From Gemmatimonadota bacterium (GTDB taxonomy: Bacteria > Gemmatimonadota > Gemmatimonadetes > Longimicrobiales > RSA9), in contig JACQPS010000197.1 of the NCBI GenBank assembly GCA_016207445.1, positions 1 to 6,269 of the forward strand: a stretch of 6,269 nt of DNA, written 5' to 3'. A model generated the notes under the pieces. That model had not been told where the DNA came from. It was given only the letters and a program-made list of their open reading frames with translations, and did not search any database. Position 1 is the stretch's first letter. Each line of letters begins with the position of its first letter. The translations under genes were made by a program, and so were the position numbers. Below are positions 1 to 6,053 of this stretch, piece after piece.

Positions 1-1508
1 AGCCGCGCGGCGGCGAGCCGGCCGGCGACGACAGCGGCGAGCGTCGCGGCAACTAGCCAGGCGAGGACCGTGTCGCGCGAGACGTAGGCGTGGCCGCCCG
101 GAACGGCTGCGGCCAGCGCGGCGACACGGTCGAGGCCGCGCAGCAGCACATCGGGCGCTCCCGCGAGGAACTCCGCGACCGGCCAGGACACGGAGCTCGC
201 AGCGAGGGTCAGCGCGAGCGCGGGAACGGCCGCGCCGGCGAGTGGCACGCCCGCGAGGTTGGCGAGCACGCCGATCGGCGCGACGGTACCGAAGTGCAGC
301 GCCGTGAGCGGCATCGTGGCGAGCGTCGCGGCAGTGCTGGTGGCGATCGAATCGGCGGCGAAGCGCCCGAGGCGCGGCCGCAGCGCCAGCAGGAACGCGC
401 GCCGCAGCGCCAGGATTCCGGCCGTTCCGGCGAAGGAGAGCTGGAAGCCCGCATCGAGCACGGCAAAGGGATCGAAGGCGAGCAGCACGATCGCGGCGGC
501 TGCGAGCAGCGCGAACGGGTGCGAGGGGCGCTGGGCGAGGCGAGCGGCCAGCACCAGCAGCACGACCAGCGCCGCGCGCGCCGCGGCGTAGGGCGCGCCC
601 AGGAACAGCACGTATCCTGTGACCGCGGATCCGACGAGCACGGCGCCCGCGCGGGGAGACAGGCGCAGCACGCGTGCGAGGCCGAGCAGCCCGGCCGCGA
701 TCAGCGCCACGTGCTGGCCCGAGATGGCCAGCAGGTGGGCGAGGCCGGAGTCCGCGAAGCGGCGGCGCAGTTCGGGGTCGAGTCCTTCCTGCTGGGCGAG
801 CACGAGCGCCTCGGCCACGCCGGCGCGTCCGCCGAGCAACGCGCGCAGACGCGCCTGCGCGTCGCCCCGGGCGGCCAGGAGCGGGTGATGACCCGAGCCC
901 GCCGGCGTCAGCAGGGAGACGGTGTCGAGCACCAGCATCCCCGCGCGCTCCGCGGAGCGCGGCCAGCGGCCTTCCGGCGGCAGCCGCAACCAGCGGGCGC
1001 CGGCACGGAGCTCGTCGCCGGCGCGCAGCTCGTCGCCGGCGCGCAGCTCGTCGCCGGCGCGCAGCTCGCCGCCGGCATTGGGAATGCGCGCGTGCGTCCC
1101 CGACCCGCCCCGCCCTCCCCACGCTCCCGGCGCCAGCCGCGCCCGCACTGCGCCGCCGCAGCGGAGTCGTCGGCCGGCGACCTCGAGCTCTTCGATGAAA
1201 AAGCCGGTCGTCGCCTCGGGGAGCGGCGTGGCCGAAAAGGCTCCACGCACGCGCACGCGCGCGCCGTCCGGCAGCCGCTCGCGGCAGTCGCTGCGGGCCT
1301 GCGCGGCTGCGGCCGCGCCCGCCAGCAGCCCGGCGAGCGCCAGCAGGATTGGGATCGCATTGCGGGGCAAACGACCGGGCCACAGGAGCAGCAGTGCGGA
1401 TATGGCCGAGGCGGTCAGGAGCAGGGCAGGCGGATCGAGGACGGTCGTGCGCAGTCCGACGAGGATCCCGCCCGCAAAGCAGAGCGCGAGATGGAAAAGG
1501 GGCGGCAT
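1..1508 (-). CDS. comEC: ComEC/Rec2 DNA-internalisation channel, N-terminal part (runs off left edge)
   Basis: ComEC is the inner-membrane channel that carries single-stranded transforming DNA into the cytoplasm. About 502 codons are present without a stop, and the C-terminal end is outside the window. Residues 1-70 form hydrophobic segments. Residues 75-200 match the position of the soluble OB-fold (DUF4131-type) region. From about residue 225 the competence domain begins, with its signature GLAHLLAISGQHVALI near residue 254, followed by several membrane segments; DAGFQLSFAGTAGIL and FGTVAPIGVLANLAGVPLAG are also typical of the family. Many members carry a metallo-beta-lactamase-like C-terminal domain, which cannot be seen here. 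The ATG at 1508 is chosen; an adjacent in-frame GTG at 1511 sits 7 nt from an AGGGG and is equally possible. The gene starts 27 bp after the miaB stop, so co-transcription is likely. An in-frame 18-bp tandem repeat lies in the OB-fold region. The gene name is a confident family call; natural competence of the host is an inference. Confidence 0.93.
   Translation of the reverse strand, partial: MPPLFHLALCFAGGILVGLRTTVLDPPALLLTASAISALLLLWPGRLPRNAIPILLALAGLLAGAAAAAQARSDCRERLPDGARVRVRGAFSATPLPEATTGFFIEELEVAGRRLRCGGAVRARLAPGAWGGRGGSGTHARIPNAGGELRAGDELRAGDELRAGDELRAGARWLRLPPEGRWPRSAERAGMLVLDTVSLLTPAGSGHHPLLAARGDAQARLRALLGGRAGVAEALVLAQQEGLDPELRRRFADSGLAHLLAISGQHVALIAAGLLGLARVLRLSPRAGAVLVGSAVTGYVLFLGAPYAAARAALVVLLVLAARLAQRPSHPFALLAAAAIVLLAFDPFAVLDAGFQLSFAGTAGILALRRAFLLALRPRLGRFAADSIATSTAATLATMPLTALHFGTVAPIGVLANLAGVPLAGAAVPALALTLAASSVSWPVAEFLAGAPDVLLRGLDRVAALAAAVPGGHAYVSRDTVLAWLVAATLAAVVAGRLAAAR
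1005..1076. repeat. 18-bp tandem repeat, four copies, inside comEC
   Basis: Four consecutive 18-bp units are present. The copy at 1041-1058 is identical to the one at 1023-1040 (gcgcagctcgtcgccggc), the copy at 1059-1076 differs by one base, and the copy at 1005-1022 differs by two. Because 18 is a multiple of three, the comEC frame is kept, and on the minus strand the units read as ELRAGD repeated, at about residues 147-170 of the OB-fold region. This resembles replication slippage and could vary in copy number between strains. Confidence 0.95.
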
Positions 1509-1518
1509 CACCGCGCCG

Positions 1519-1523
1519 CCCCT
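1519..1523 (-). promoter_or_regulatory. Weak ribosome binding site of comEC
   Basis: On the minus strand AGGGG lies 10 nt before the ATG at 1508 and 7 nt before the in-frame GTG at 1511. The spacing slightly favours the GTG, so the start is uncertain by one codon. Confidence 0.45.
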
Positions 1524-1535
1524 GCTCTGTTCGGA

Positions 1536-2951
1536 CTAGGCGACCTGGAGCGCCGGATCGCCCACGAGCTCGCCCACGAACGTCGCGCCCGTGGTCGCCG
1601 TGAGCCGCACCCGCAGAAAACGGCCGATCCAGGCCGGGTCGCCCGGGAAGGCGACCACCTTGTTGGAATCCGTGCGCCCGAGCACGTCACCCGGCGTCCG
1701 GGCCGGGCGCTCCACCAGCACCTCGACCACGCGTCCCAGCTCGCCCCGGTTGATCTGCGCCTGGATGTCGCGGTGCAGCGCGATGACACCCTCGAGACGC
1801 GCCTGCGCCACTTCCTCCGGGATGAACTGCTCGCGCGGGAGCCGCGTGGCCGGCGTCCCCGCGCGTGGCGAGTACTTGTAGAGGAAGGCGTCGTCGTAGC
1901 GCACCGTGCGCAGCAAGTCGAGCGTGGCCTCGTACTCCGCCTCGGTCTCCCCCGGAAACGCCACGATGATGTCGGTGGAGAGGGCGAGGTCCGGGACGGC
2001 CGCGCGCACGAGCCGGATCTGCTCCAGGTACGACGCGACGGTATAGCGGCGCAGCATGCGCTTGAGCGTGCGGTCGTGCCCCGACTGCACCGGCAGATGC
2101 AGCTGCTTGCACACGGCCGGCTCCTGCGCCATGACCTCGACCAGCGCGGGTGTGAGGTCGTTCGGGTGCGGCGAGGTGAAGCGGACGCGCCGGATCCCGT
2201 CCACGCGGGCCACCGCGCGTAGCAGCCGGGAGAAATCCCACTCGCCATGCTGGTACGAGTTCACCGTCTGGCCGAGGAGCACGACTTCCGGGATGCCGTC
2301 CTGCGCGATGCGCCGCACCTCTGCCAGGATCTTCTCGGGGTCGCGGTTCTTCTCCGGGCCCCGCACGTAGGGCACGATGCAGTACGTGCAGCGGTAGTCG
2401 CAGCCTCGCTGAACGGGGACCCATGCGCTCAGGCGCGAGGTGCGCCGGACCTCGAGATCCTCGTAGTTCTCATGCGGCTGAAAGTCGAGCGCGGCGACGC
2501 GCAGCGACGCCGCCTTCGATAGAACCGGCAACTCGCGACGCTGCGCGCCGTTCGCCGCCGCCGGGCGCAGGCGTGCGAGGACCTGCGGGAGCCGCCGGTA
2601 CGCATCGGGCCCCATGACCAGGTCGACGTACGGCGCCCGCTCGAGCAGCGTCGGCCCCAGTCGCTGCGCCATGCACCCCGTGACGCCGATCACGAGCTCG
2701 GGGCGCTCCAGCTTGAGCTGGTTGAGCTGACCGACCCGGCCCAGCACGCGCTGCTCCGCGTGCTCGCGGATGGCGCAGGTGTTGACCAGGATGACGTCGG
2801 CGTCCTCAGGCGTGGCGGCGACCTCGTACCCCTGCGCGGCGAGGATGCCGAGCATCAGCTCGCCGTCGCTGGCGTTCATCTGGCAGCCGTACGTCTCGAC
2901 GTACGCCTTCTTCTTCGCGGAAACCTGCGCCATGAGCCGGGGCACATCCAT
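1536..2951 (-). CDS. miaB: tRNA-2-methylthio-N6-dimethylallyladenosine synthase MiaB
   Basis: MiaB is a radical-SAM methylthiotransferase that adds the 2-methylthio group to i6A at position 37 of tRNAs reading UNN codons. The 471 residues match the usual family length. The N-terminal UPF0004 domain has the three auxiliary-cluster cysteines C23 (YGCQMN), C59 (NTCAIREHAEQR) and C93 (GVTGCMAQ). The radical-SAM cluster is C184, C188 and C191 in CDYRCTYCIVPYVRG. Further hallmarks are LLGQTVNSY near 225, FTSPHPNDL, and STDIIVAFPGET. The C-terminal TRAM domain carries GRTDSNKVVAFPG near 425. NTCAIREHAEQR and PYVRGPEKNRDP favour MiaB over MtaB or RimO. The ATG at 2951 is the first start after an in-frame stop upstream; an ATG at 2933 is the alternative, and neither has a clear Shine-Dalgarno. 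The leader consists of the heptamer repeat element at 2966-3082. comEC follows after 27 bp. The partner gene miaA is not in the window. Confidence 0.97.
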   Translation of the reverse strand: MDVPRLMAQVSAKKKAYVETYGCQMNASDGELMLGILAAQGYEVAATPEDADVILVNTCAIREHAEQRVLGRVGQLNQLKLERPELVIGVTGCMAQRLGPTLLERAPYVDLVMGPDAYRRLPQVLARLRPAAANGAQRRELPVLSKAASLRVAALDFQPHENYEDLEVRRTSRLSAWVPVQRGCDYRCTYCIVPYVRGPEKNRDPEKILAEVRRIAQDGIPEVVLLGQTVNSYQHGEWDFSRLLRAVARVDGIRRVRFTSPHPNDLTPALVEVMAQEPAVCKQLHLPVQSGHDRTLKRMLRRYTVASYLEQIRLVRAAVPDLALSTDIIVAFPGETEAEYEATLDLLRTVRYDDAFLYKYSPRAGTPATRLPREQFIPEEVAQARLEGVIALHRDIQAQINRGELGRVVEVLVERPARTPGDVLGRTDSNKVVAFPGDPAWIGRFLRVRLTATTGATFVGELVGDPALQVA

Positions 2952-2965
2952 GGGTGAATCGGTTA

Positions 2966-3082
2966 GTTCACAGTTTACAGTTCACACTTACAGTTCACAC
3001 TTACAGTTCACAGTTCACAGTGGACAGTTTGCGAGCCCTGACCCCTTCCAACTGTCAACTGTCAACTGTCGACTATCGACTG
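2966..3082. repeat. Heptameric inverted-repeat element 1, between barrel gene and miaB
   Basis: The left arm (2966-3029) is a run of 7-bp units of the type gttcaca, with variants gtttaca and gtggaca, interrupted by two 6-bp units (cttaca). The right arm (3050-3082) is a run of aactgtc units decaying to gactatc and gactg. The right arm, read in reverse complement, aligns with the inner part of the left arm, so the element can fold into an imperfect hairpin with a roughly 20-nt loop (3030-3049) containing gagccctg. The base composition is much poorer in G+C than the flanking genes. It begins about 30 bp after the barrel-gene stop and ends about 14 bp before the miaB ATG, filling most of the 160-bp gap. 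There is no T-tract, so it is not a classical intrinsic terminator. Its function is unknown. Confidence 0.9.
2977..3002. repeat. 13-bp direct repeat inside element 1
   Basis: Two perfect copies of acagttcacactt lie back to back (2977-2989 and 2990-3002), followed by a partial third copy. Each is a full heptamer plus a heptamer lacking one base. This expansion is absent from the second element and explains why the left arm of element 1 is longer than its right arm. Confidence 0.85.
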
Positions 3083-3111
3083 CATTACGTACCCGCCCCC
3101 CGCTCGAAAGA

Positions 3112-4320
3112 TCAGCGCCCGAACAGGTTGAGCGAGAGTGTGAGGCGCCAGAAGTCCTCGGTCAAGCCGTCCGGTGTCGCGTCGCTGCTGGCGCCGTGCC
3201 GGCGTCCCCGCTCCAGCGCCAGGTCGACGACCGCGAGCGGGGTCTCTTCCGTGCCGGCGAGCCGGAGGCCGAGGCCGAGGGCGGCCGCCCACTCGGACGC
3301 GTCGGCCTCGCTGTCGAGGCGGAACGGCAGCTGTGCGTAGTGAAAGCCCAGGCGAATGGGGAAGCTCCGCTCCCCTGCCCGTGGCCCGCTCCATTCCAGG
3401 CCGCCTCCCAGGTTCCACACGTCACGCGCGACGGTTCCGGCCTCGCCGGCCTGAGCGGGCGGTTGGAAATCGTCAGCCGCGCGGGACCAGCCTGCCCACT
3501 GCGCGGAAACGGCGGCGAGCACGCGCGGCGCCAGCCAGGCGCTCGCGCCCGCGCCGAACTGAAGCGGGAGGTCGTAGGCGCGGTCGGGCGGGTCGCCGTC
3601 GTCGCCTTCGGCTTCGAGACGTCCGACCCAGGTGAAGCTGGCGCCGATGCGCAGAAGCGGGAGTGGGTCCCAGCGGATTCCGAGGCTGGCGAGCGGCGCG
3701 CGGTAATTCCAGCTCACGCGCGTCTGGAACGAGCGCAGCGGCGACGTGAGCGTATCCGGAAACGTGCGCGTGATCTCCCGCTGGAGATCGCCGGTATAGA
3801 TCCCGATGGAGGCGCCCAGCGCGAGCGCCGACGAGACGGTGTAGGCCGCGCCGAGGTGGAGCTGTGCGATCCCGCCCGTGCTTTCCACGAGATCGGTGGT
3901 CGGCACGGTGTCGCTGCCGATGACTGCGGTTCCTTCCGTCTCCACCGCCCACGTCTGATCCAGGAACGATCCGTAGGCCAGAGTGGCCGTCATCCGCCCG
4001 CTCGCAGGATAGAGGATGCGAACCAGGGGGAACCGGGTTGCGTCGATGCTGCCCGCGCGCCCCGCGAATTCCACGTCGCGCATGGTCGGCTGCATGGCCA
4101 CCGCCACGCCACGAAAACCGGTCCCCGCCACGCCCGCCGGGTTCCCCAGCGAGGGGCTCACGCCCAACAGTCCGATCGACGCGCCGCCCAGGGCGCGCGC
4201 GCGTGCCTCCACCGGCGCGATCGGGACACCCAGGCCTCGCGTCGAGAGCAGGGACTGTCCTGCGGCCGCGTGCGCGCCGGCCAGCAGCAGAAGTGCGGTG
4301 AGCAGCGCCGCGCGCGTCAT
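3112..4320 (-). CDS. Outer-membrane beta-barrel protein, FadL/PorV-like
   Basis: This is a predicted secreted outer-membrane barrel of 402 residues. A Sec signal peptide is clear: MTR, a hydrophobic run ALLTALLLLAGAHA, then AAAGQS with cleavage near residue 21. The mature start has ARARALGGASIGL and SPSLGNPAGVAG, the pattern seen at the N-terminus of FadL/OmpP1 and PorV-type barrels (a G-rich strand followed by NPAG). The rest alternates polar and hydrophobic residues in strand-like blocks separated by charged turns, and the protein ends with FWRLTLSLNLFGR, an amphipathic last strand typical of outer-membrane proteins. Two starts are equally supported: the ATG at 4320, chosen because it gives a short signal-peptide n-region, and the ATG at 4347, which overlaps the lipoprotein stop and would give 411 residues. 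Both have GGAG at 5-nt spacing. Coupling to the lipoprotein gene suggests a joint envelope role. The substrate is unknown; transport of hydrophobic compounds is only a family-level guess. Confidence 0.8.
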   Translation of the reverse strand: MTRAALLTALLLLAGAHAAAGQSLLSTRGLGVPIAPVEARARALGGASIGLLGVSPSLGNPAGVAGTGFRGVAVAMQPTMRDVEFAGRAGSIDATRFPLVRILYPASGRMTATLAYGSFLDQTWAVETEGTAVIGSDTVPTTDLVESTGGIAQLHLGAAYTVSSALALGASIGIYTGDLQREITRTFPDTLTSPLRSFQTRVSWNYRAPLASLGIRWDPLPLLRIGASFTWVGRLEAEGDDGDPPDRAYDLPLQFGAGASAWLAPRVLAAVSAQWAGWSRAADDFQPPAQAGEAGTVARDVWNLGGGLEWSGPRAGERSFPIRLGFHYAQLPFRLDSEADASEWAAALGLGLRLAGTEETPLAVVDLALERGRRHGASSDATPDGLTEDFWRLTLSLNLFGR

Positions 4321-4325
4321 GGCAG

Positions 4326-4329
4326 CTCC
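4326..4329 (-). promoter_or_regulatory. Ribosome binding site for barrel gene, start at 4320
   Basis: GGAG on the minus strand lies 5 nt before the ATG at 4320. This start leaves a compact signal peptide. Confidence 0.6.
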
Positions 4330-4343
4330 GCCTCGGTCGGGCG

Positions 4344-5669
4344 TCATGGCAGCTCCACCTCGATGGCGCGTGTGACCACCAGCCTGAGTCGCGGCGCGGC
4401 GCCGACGGAGTCGCGGGACGCGAATGTGGCGAAGCCGAAGAGCACGCCCTCCGGCACGCCGAGCAGGGCCAGGGTATTGAGGGGCTGCGGCTCGCCCGCC
4501 ACCGGTGTGGCGGCCAGCGCCGCCACGAAGGAGGTGAGCGGCAGCTCGACCGGCGCTGCGCCCGCTCCGGCGAACGCCGCCGGCGCGAGTCGACTCTGCA
4601 GCACACCGGCGGCCCGCCCGGCCAGCGGCGAGCGCGCGAGCGGCAGCAGCTCGGAGACGAGCACCGGCCGCGCCTCGATCAAGAGCGAGTCTTCCGGGAT
4701 GAAGCCCGGCGGCCCCGCCACCGGCTGGAGCACGAGCGCCGCGCGATTGATGACGACGTCGGCCAGCCGGACTCGCCCGCCCGGACAGTCCGCGCACGCT
4801 ACGCTCAGCGTGTCCAGCCGCTGGCGCAGCCGGAGGAAGCTGCGCCACGTGGGGGTCCCGGTCACCTGGAGGGCGCGAGTCGCGGGCGCGGGCGGATCGA
4901 AGACGAACGTGCTCAGGGTCGGCACGACGCCCGAGAGCACGATGGTGTCGGGCCTGGCCGAGGGACGCGCGCGCAACCGGAGCTGCACCGAGGTGATGCG
5001 CAGGCGCGCTTCCGCCTCCGCCAGCAGCAGGGCTCCCCGCGCCGCGTTCGCCGTGTCGGTCCACGCCGCCGCGGTCGCCGAGTCGACCGTGAAGGTGAGC
5101 GTGTCTCGCCCCGCAGCCCACTCCGCGCTGTCCACCGCCGTGCCGCGCGTCCCGCCCGGCTCGGTCCACGCGAGCCGCACCTGCCCGCTGTCGACCCGCA
5201 GCGTCCAGGACGCGCTGCCGGGATGCCACGCCTCCACAATGGGGTACACGCGCAGCCGCACCGGCCCCGGCGCCTGGCTCCGGAGCGTGTCGAAGCGGAG
5301 CAGCAGCTCGCCGCCGATGAAGCGGGGGAGCGAGTCGGTGCGCGTGTTCCCGGCAGTGTCGCGGAACGCAACCGTGCCAGGAGCCGGGCCGAAGCGGGAC
5401 AGCGCGTGCGCTTCCAGGCCTGGCTCGAGCGGCGGTGAGGGACCGCCGAACTCGTGCGCCACGATCAGGAAACCGACCTGTGCCGGCGTATGGAACTGCC
5501 CCGCGCTGGTGTCGGCCAGCAGGAACGTGCCGGCATCCAGCACGACCTCGAAGCTGCGCACGACGCCGCCCGGAAGCAGCGGTCCGCCGACTCCCGTCGG
5601 ATCCTCGTCGCCGCACGCGCCGAGCACGAGCGCCGCGGCCAGCAACCCGGCGAGGAATCTATGAATCAT
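4344..5669 (-). CDS. Predicted lipoprotein of unknown function
   Basis: I do not recognise a named family with confidence. From the ATG at 5669 the protein has 441 residues. It opens with MIHR, a hydrophobic stretch FLAGLLAAALVLGAC, and a lipobox LGAC with the lipidated cysteine at residue 19, followed by GDEDPTG, a flexible acidic linker. The protein should therefore be a membrane-anchored lipoprotein facing the periplasm or the surface. Residues about 135-230 (EAWHPGSASWT, then DTLTFTVDSATAAAWTD and ARGALLLAE) resemble the layout of DNRLRE-type or DUF4270-like beta-sandwich domains, a weak similarity judged by eye. A CxxC pair (ACADC, C292 and C295) occurs near the middle and could be a disulphide. 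The frame opens at a GTG at 5684 that lies inside the repeat element; the ATG is preferred because it gives a normal signal peptide, though it lacks a Shine-Dalgarno. The stop overlaps the upstream of the two barrel-gene starts by 4 bp. A joint envelope function with the barrel protein is inferred. Confidence 0.82.
   Translation of the reverse strand: MIHRFLAGLLAAALVLGACGDEDPTGVGGPLLPGGVVRSFEVVLDAGTFLLADTSAGQFHTPAQVGFLIVAHEFGGPSPPLEPGLEAHALSRFGPAPGTVAFRDTAGNTRTDSLPRFIGGELLLRFDTLRSQAPGPVRLRVYPIVEAWHPGSASWTLRVDSGQVRLAWTEPGGTRGTAVDSAEWAAGRDTLTFTVDSATAAAWTDTANAARGALLLAEAEARLRITSVQLRLRARPSARPDTIVLSGVVPTLSTFVFDPPAPATRALQVTGTPTWRSFLRLRQRLDTLSVACADCPGGRVRLADVVINRAALVLQPVAGPPGFIPEDSLLIEARPVLVSELLPLARSPLAGRAAGVLQSRLAPAAFAGAGAAPVELPLTSFVAALAATPVAGEPQPLNTLALLGVPEGVLFGFATFASRDSVGAAPRLRLVVTRAIEVELP
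4353..4356 (-). promoter_or_regulatory. Ribosome binding site for barrel gene, alternative start at 4347
   Basis: GGAG on the minus strand lies 5 nt before the ATG at 4347, inside the last codons of the lipoprotein gene. The ATG and the lipoprotein TGA overlap as ATGA, which would allow translational coupling. Confidence 0.55.
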
Positions 5670-5676
5670 CTGCAAA

Positions 5677-5760
5677 GAGTTCACAGTTCACAGTTCACAG
5701 TTTACAGTTGGAGTTGAACGTTGGAGACCCTGTCAACTGTCAACTGTCAACTGTGAACTC
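5677..5760. repeat. Heptameric inverted-repeat element 2, between eutN and lipoprotein gene
   Basis: The arms 5677-5707 and 5730-5760 are 31 nt each and complementary at 28 positions. The outer 12 bases (gagttcacagtt and aactgtgaactc) are perfect. The three mismatches all fall at the seventh base of successive heptamers: the left arm uses acagttc or acagttt, the right arm (in reverse complement) acagttg. The 22-nt centre (5708-5729) contains ttggag twice and gagacc running into the right arm. The element starts 5 bp past the eutN stop and ends 7 bp before the lipoprotein ATG. As RNA it would fold into a long stem-loop, but no T-tract follows in either direction. It may act as a 3' stabiliser, an attenuator, or be a mobile palindrome; none of this is shown by the sequence. 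Confidence 0.93.
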
Positions 5761-5765
5761 ATTTC

Positions 5766-6053
5766 TCACGCCAGCCGCACGGTACGCCCGCCGACGTCGA
5801 ACTGATCGAGAATCGCCATGATGACCGCGTCCACCGGCCGATCCTTCGTCTGCTCCGTCTGCCGGGCGGAGCTGCCGGCGGCGTACAGCACGACCTCGCG
5901 GAACCCCGCGCCCACCGCATCCACCGCCACCACATAGCCGCCCTCGGGCTCCAGCTCGAGCGTCAGGTTCTCCACGATCAGCAGCTTGACTCCCACGAGC
6001 TTCGGATCCTTGCGCGTGGAGACCACCGAGCCGATCACCCGACCCATCCTCAT
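5766..6053 (-). CDS. eutN: Bacterial microcompartment vertex (BMC-P, EutN/CcmL family) shell protein
   Basis: This 95-residue protein belongs to the EutN/CcmL family (Pfam EutN_CcmL), whose pentamers cap the vertices of bacterial microcompartments. The family pattern is complete: MRMGRVIGSVVSTRKDPKLVG at the start, then KLLIVENL, VVAVDAVGAGFREVVLYAAG, and the hallmark GSSAR followed by TKDRPVDAVIMAILD near residues 60-83. The length is normal. The start is secure: AAGGAG lies 8 nt upstream, and the ATG overlaps the cytidine deaminase stop as ATGA. A longer open frame extends to 6242 but reads cdd out of frame. No BMC-H or BMC-T genes are in the window, so they must lie upstream if this is a complete locus. 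The gene symbol is a family label; I cannot tell which metabolic type of compartment it belongs to from this protein alone. Element 2 follows 5 bp after the stop, so this is probably the last gene of its operon. Confidence 0.95.
   Translation of the reverse strand: MRMGRVIGSVVSTRKDPKLVGVKLLIVENLTLELEPEGGYVVAVDAVGAGFREVVLYAAGSSARQTEQTKDRPVDAVIMAILDQFDVGGRTVRLA

Larger units (their letters stand above)
4314..4362. repeat. 27-bp-period duplication of a translation start region
   Basis: The segments 4314-4335 and 4341-4362 are 22 bp each and identical except for one base. Each contains, on the minus strand, GGAGCTGCCATGACGC, that is a GGAG ribosome binding site, 5 nt, and an ATG. The offset of 27 bp is nine codons, so both ATGs are in the same frame of the barrel gene. 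The upstream copy also contains the lipoprotein stop (TGA at 4344-4346). Confidence 0.93.

Noticed and set aside
90..2222. 710-residue open frame on the plus strand
   Set aside because: It lies opposite comEC and miaB, both of which have clear family motifs. The translation is Arg/Gly/Gln-rich low-complexity sequence, as expected for an antisense shadow at high GC.
2966..3082. CRISPR-like array
   Set aside because: The repeats are 7 bp and contiguous, with no spacers of 25-40 bp and no cas genes nearby.
3112..5616. 834-residue minus-strand frame extending the barrel protein upstream
   Set aside because: Residues before the signal peptide are an out-of-frame reading of the lipoprotein gene. 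The true protein starts at 4320 or 4347, with ribosome binding sites and a signal peptide.
2770..5664. 964-residue open frame on the plus strand
   Set aside because: It runs antisense through the miaB 5' end, element 1 and the whole lipoprotein/barrel pair. It has no domain pattern, and the opposite-strand proteins have signal peptides and coherent ends.
5677..5760. Intrinsic terminator after eutN
   Set aside because: The stem is long but not GC-rich, the loop is 22 nt, and no T-tract follows on either strand. A role in transcript ends is possible but not supported as a classical terminator.
2966..5760. Composite transposon with the two elements as ends
   Set aside because: No transposase or recombinase gene lies between them, and no target-site duplication is evident. 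Only the bracketing arrangement is reported.
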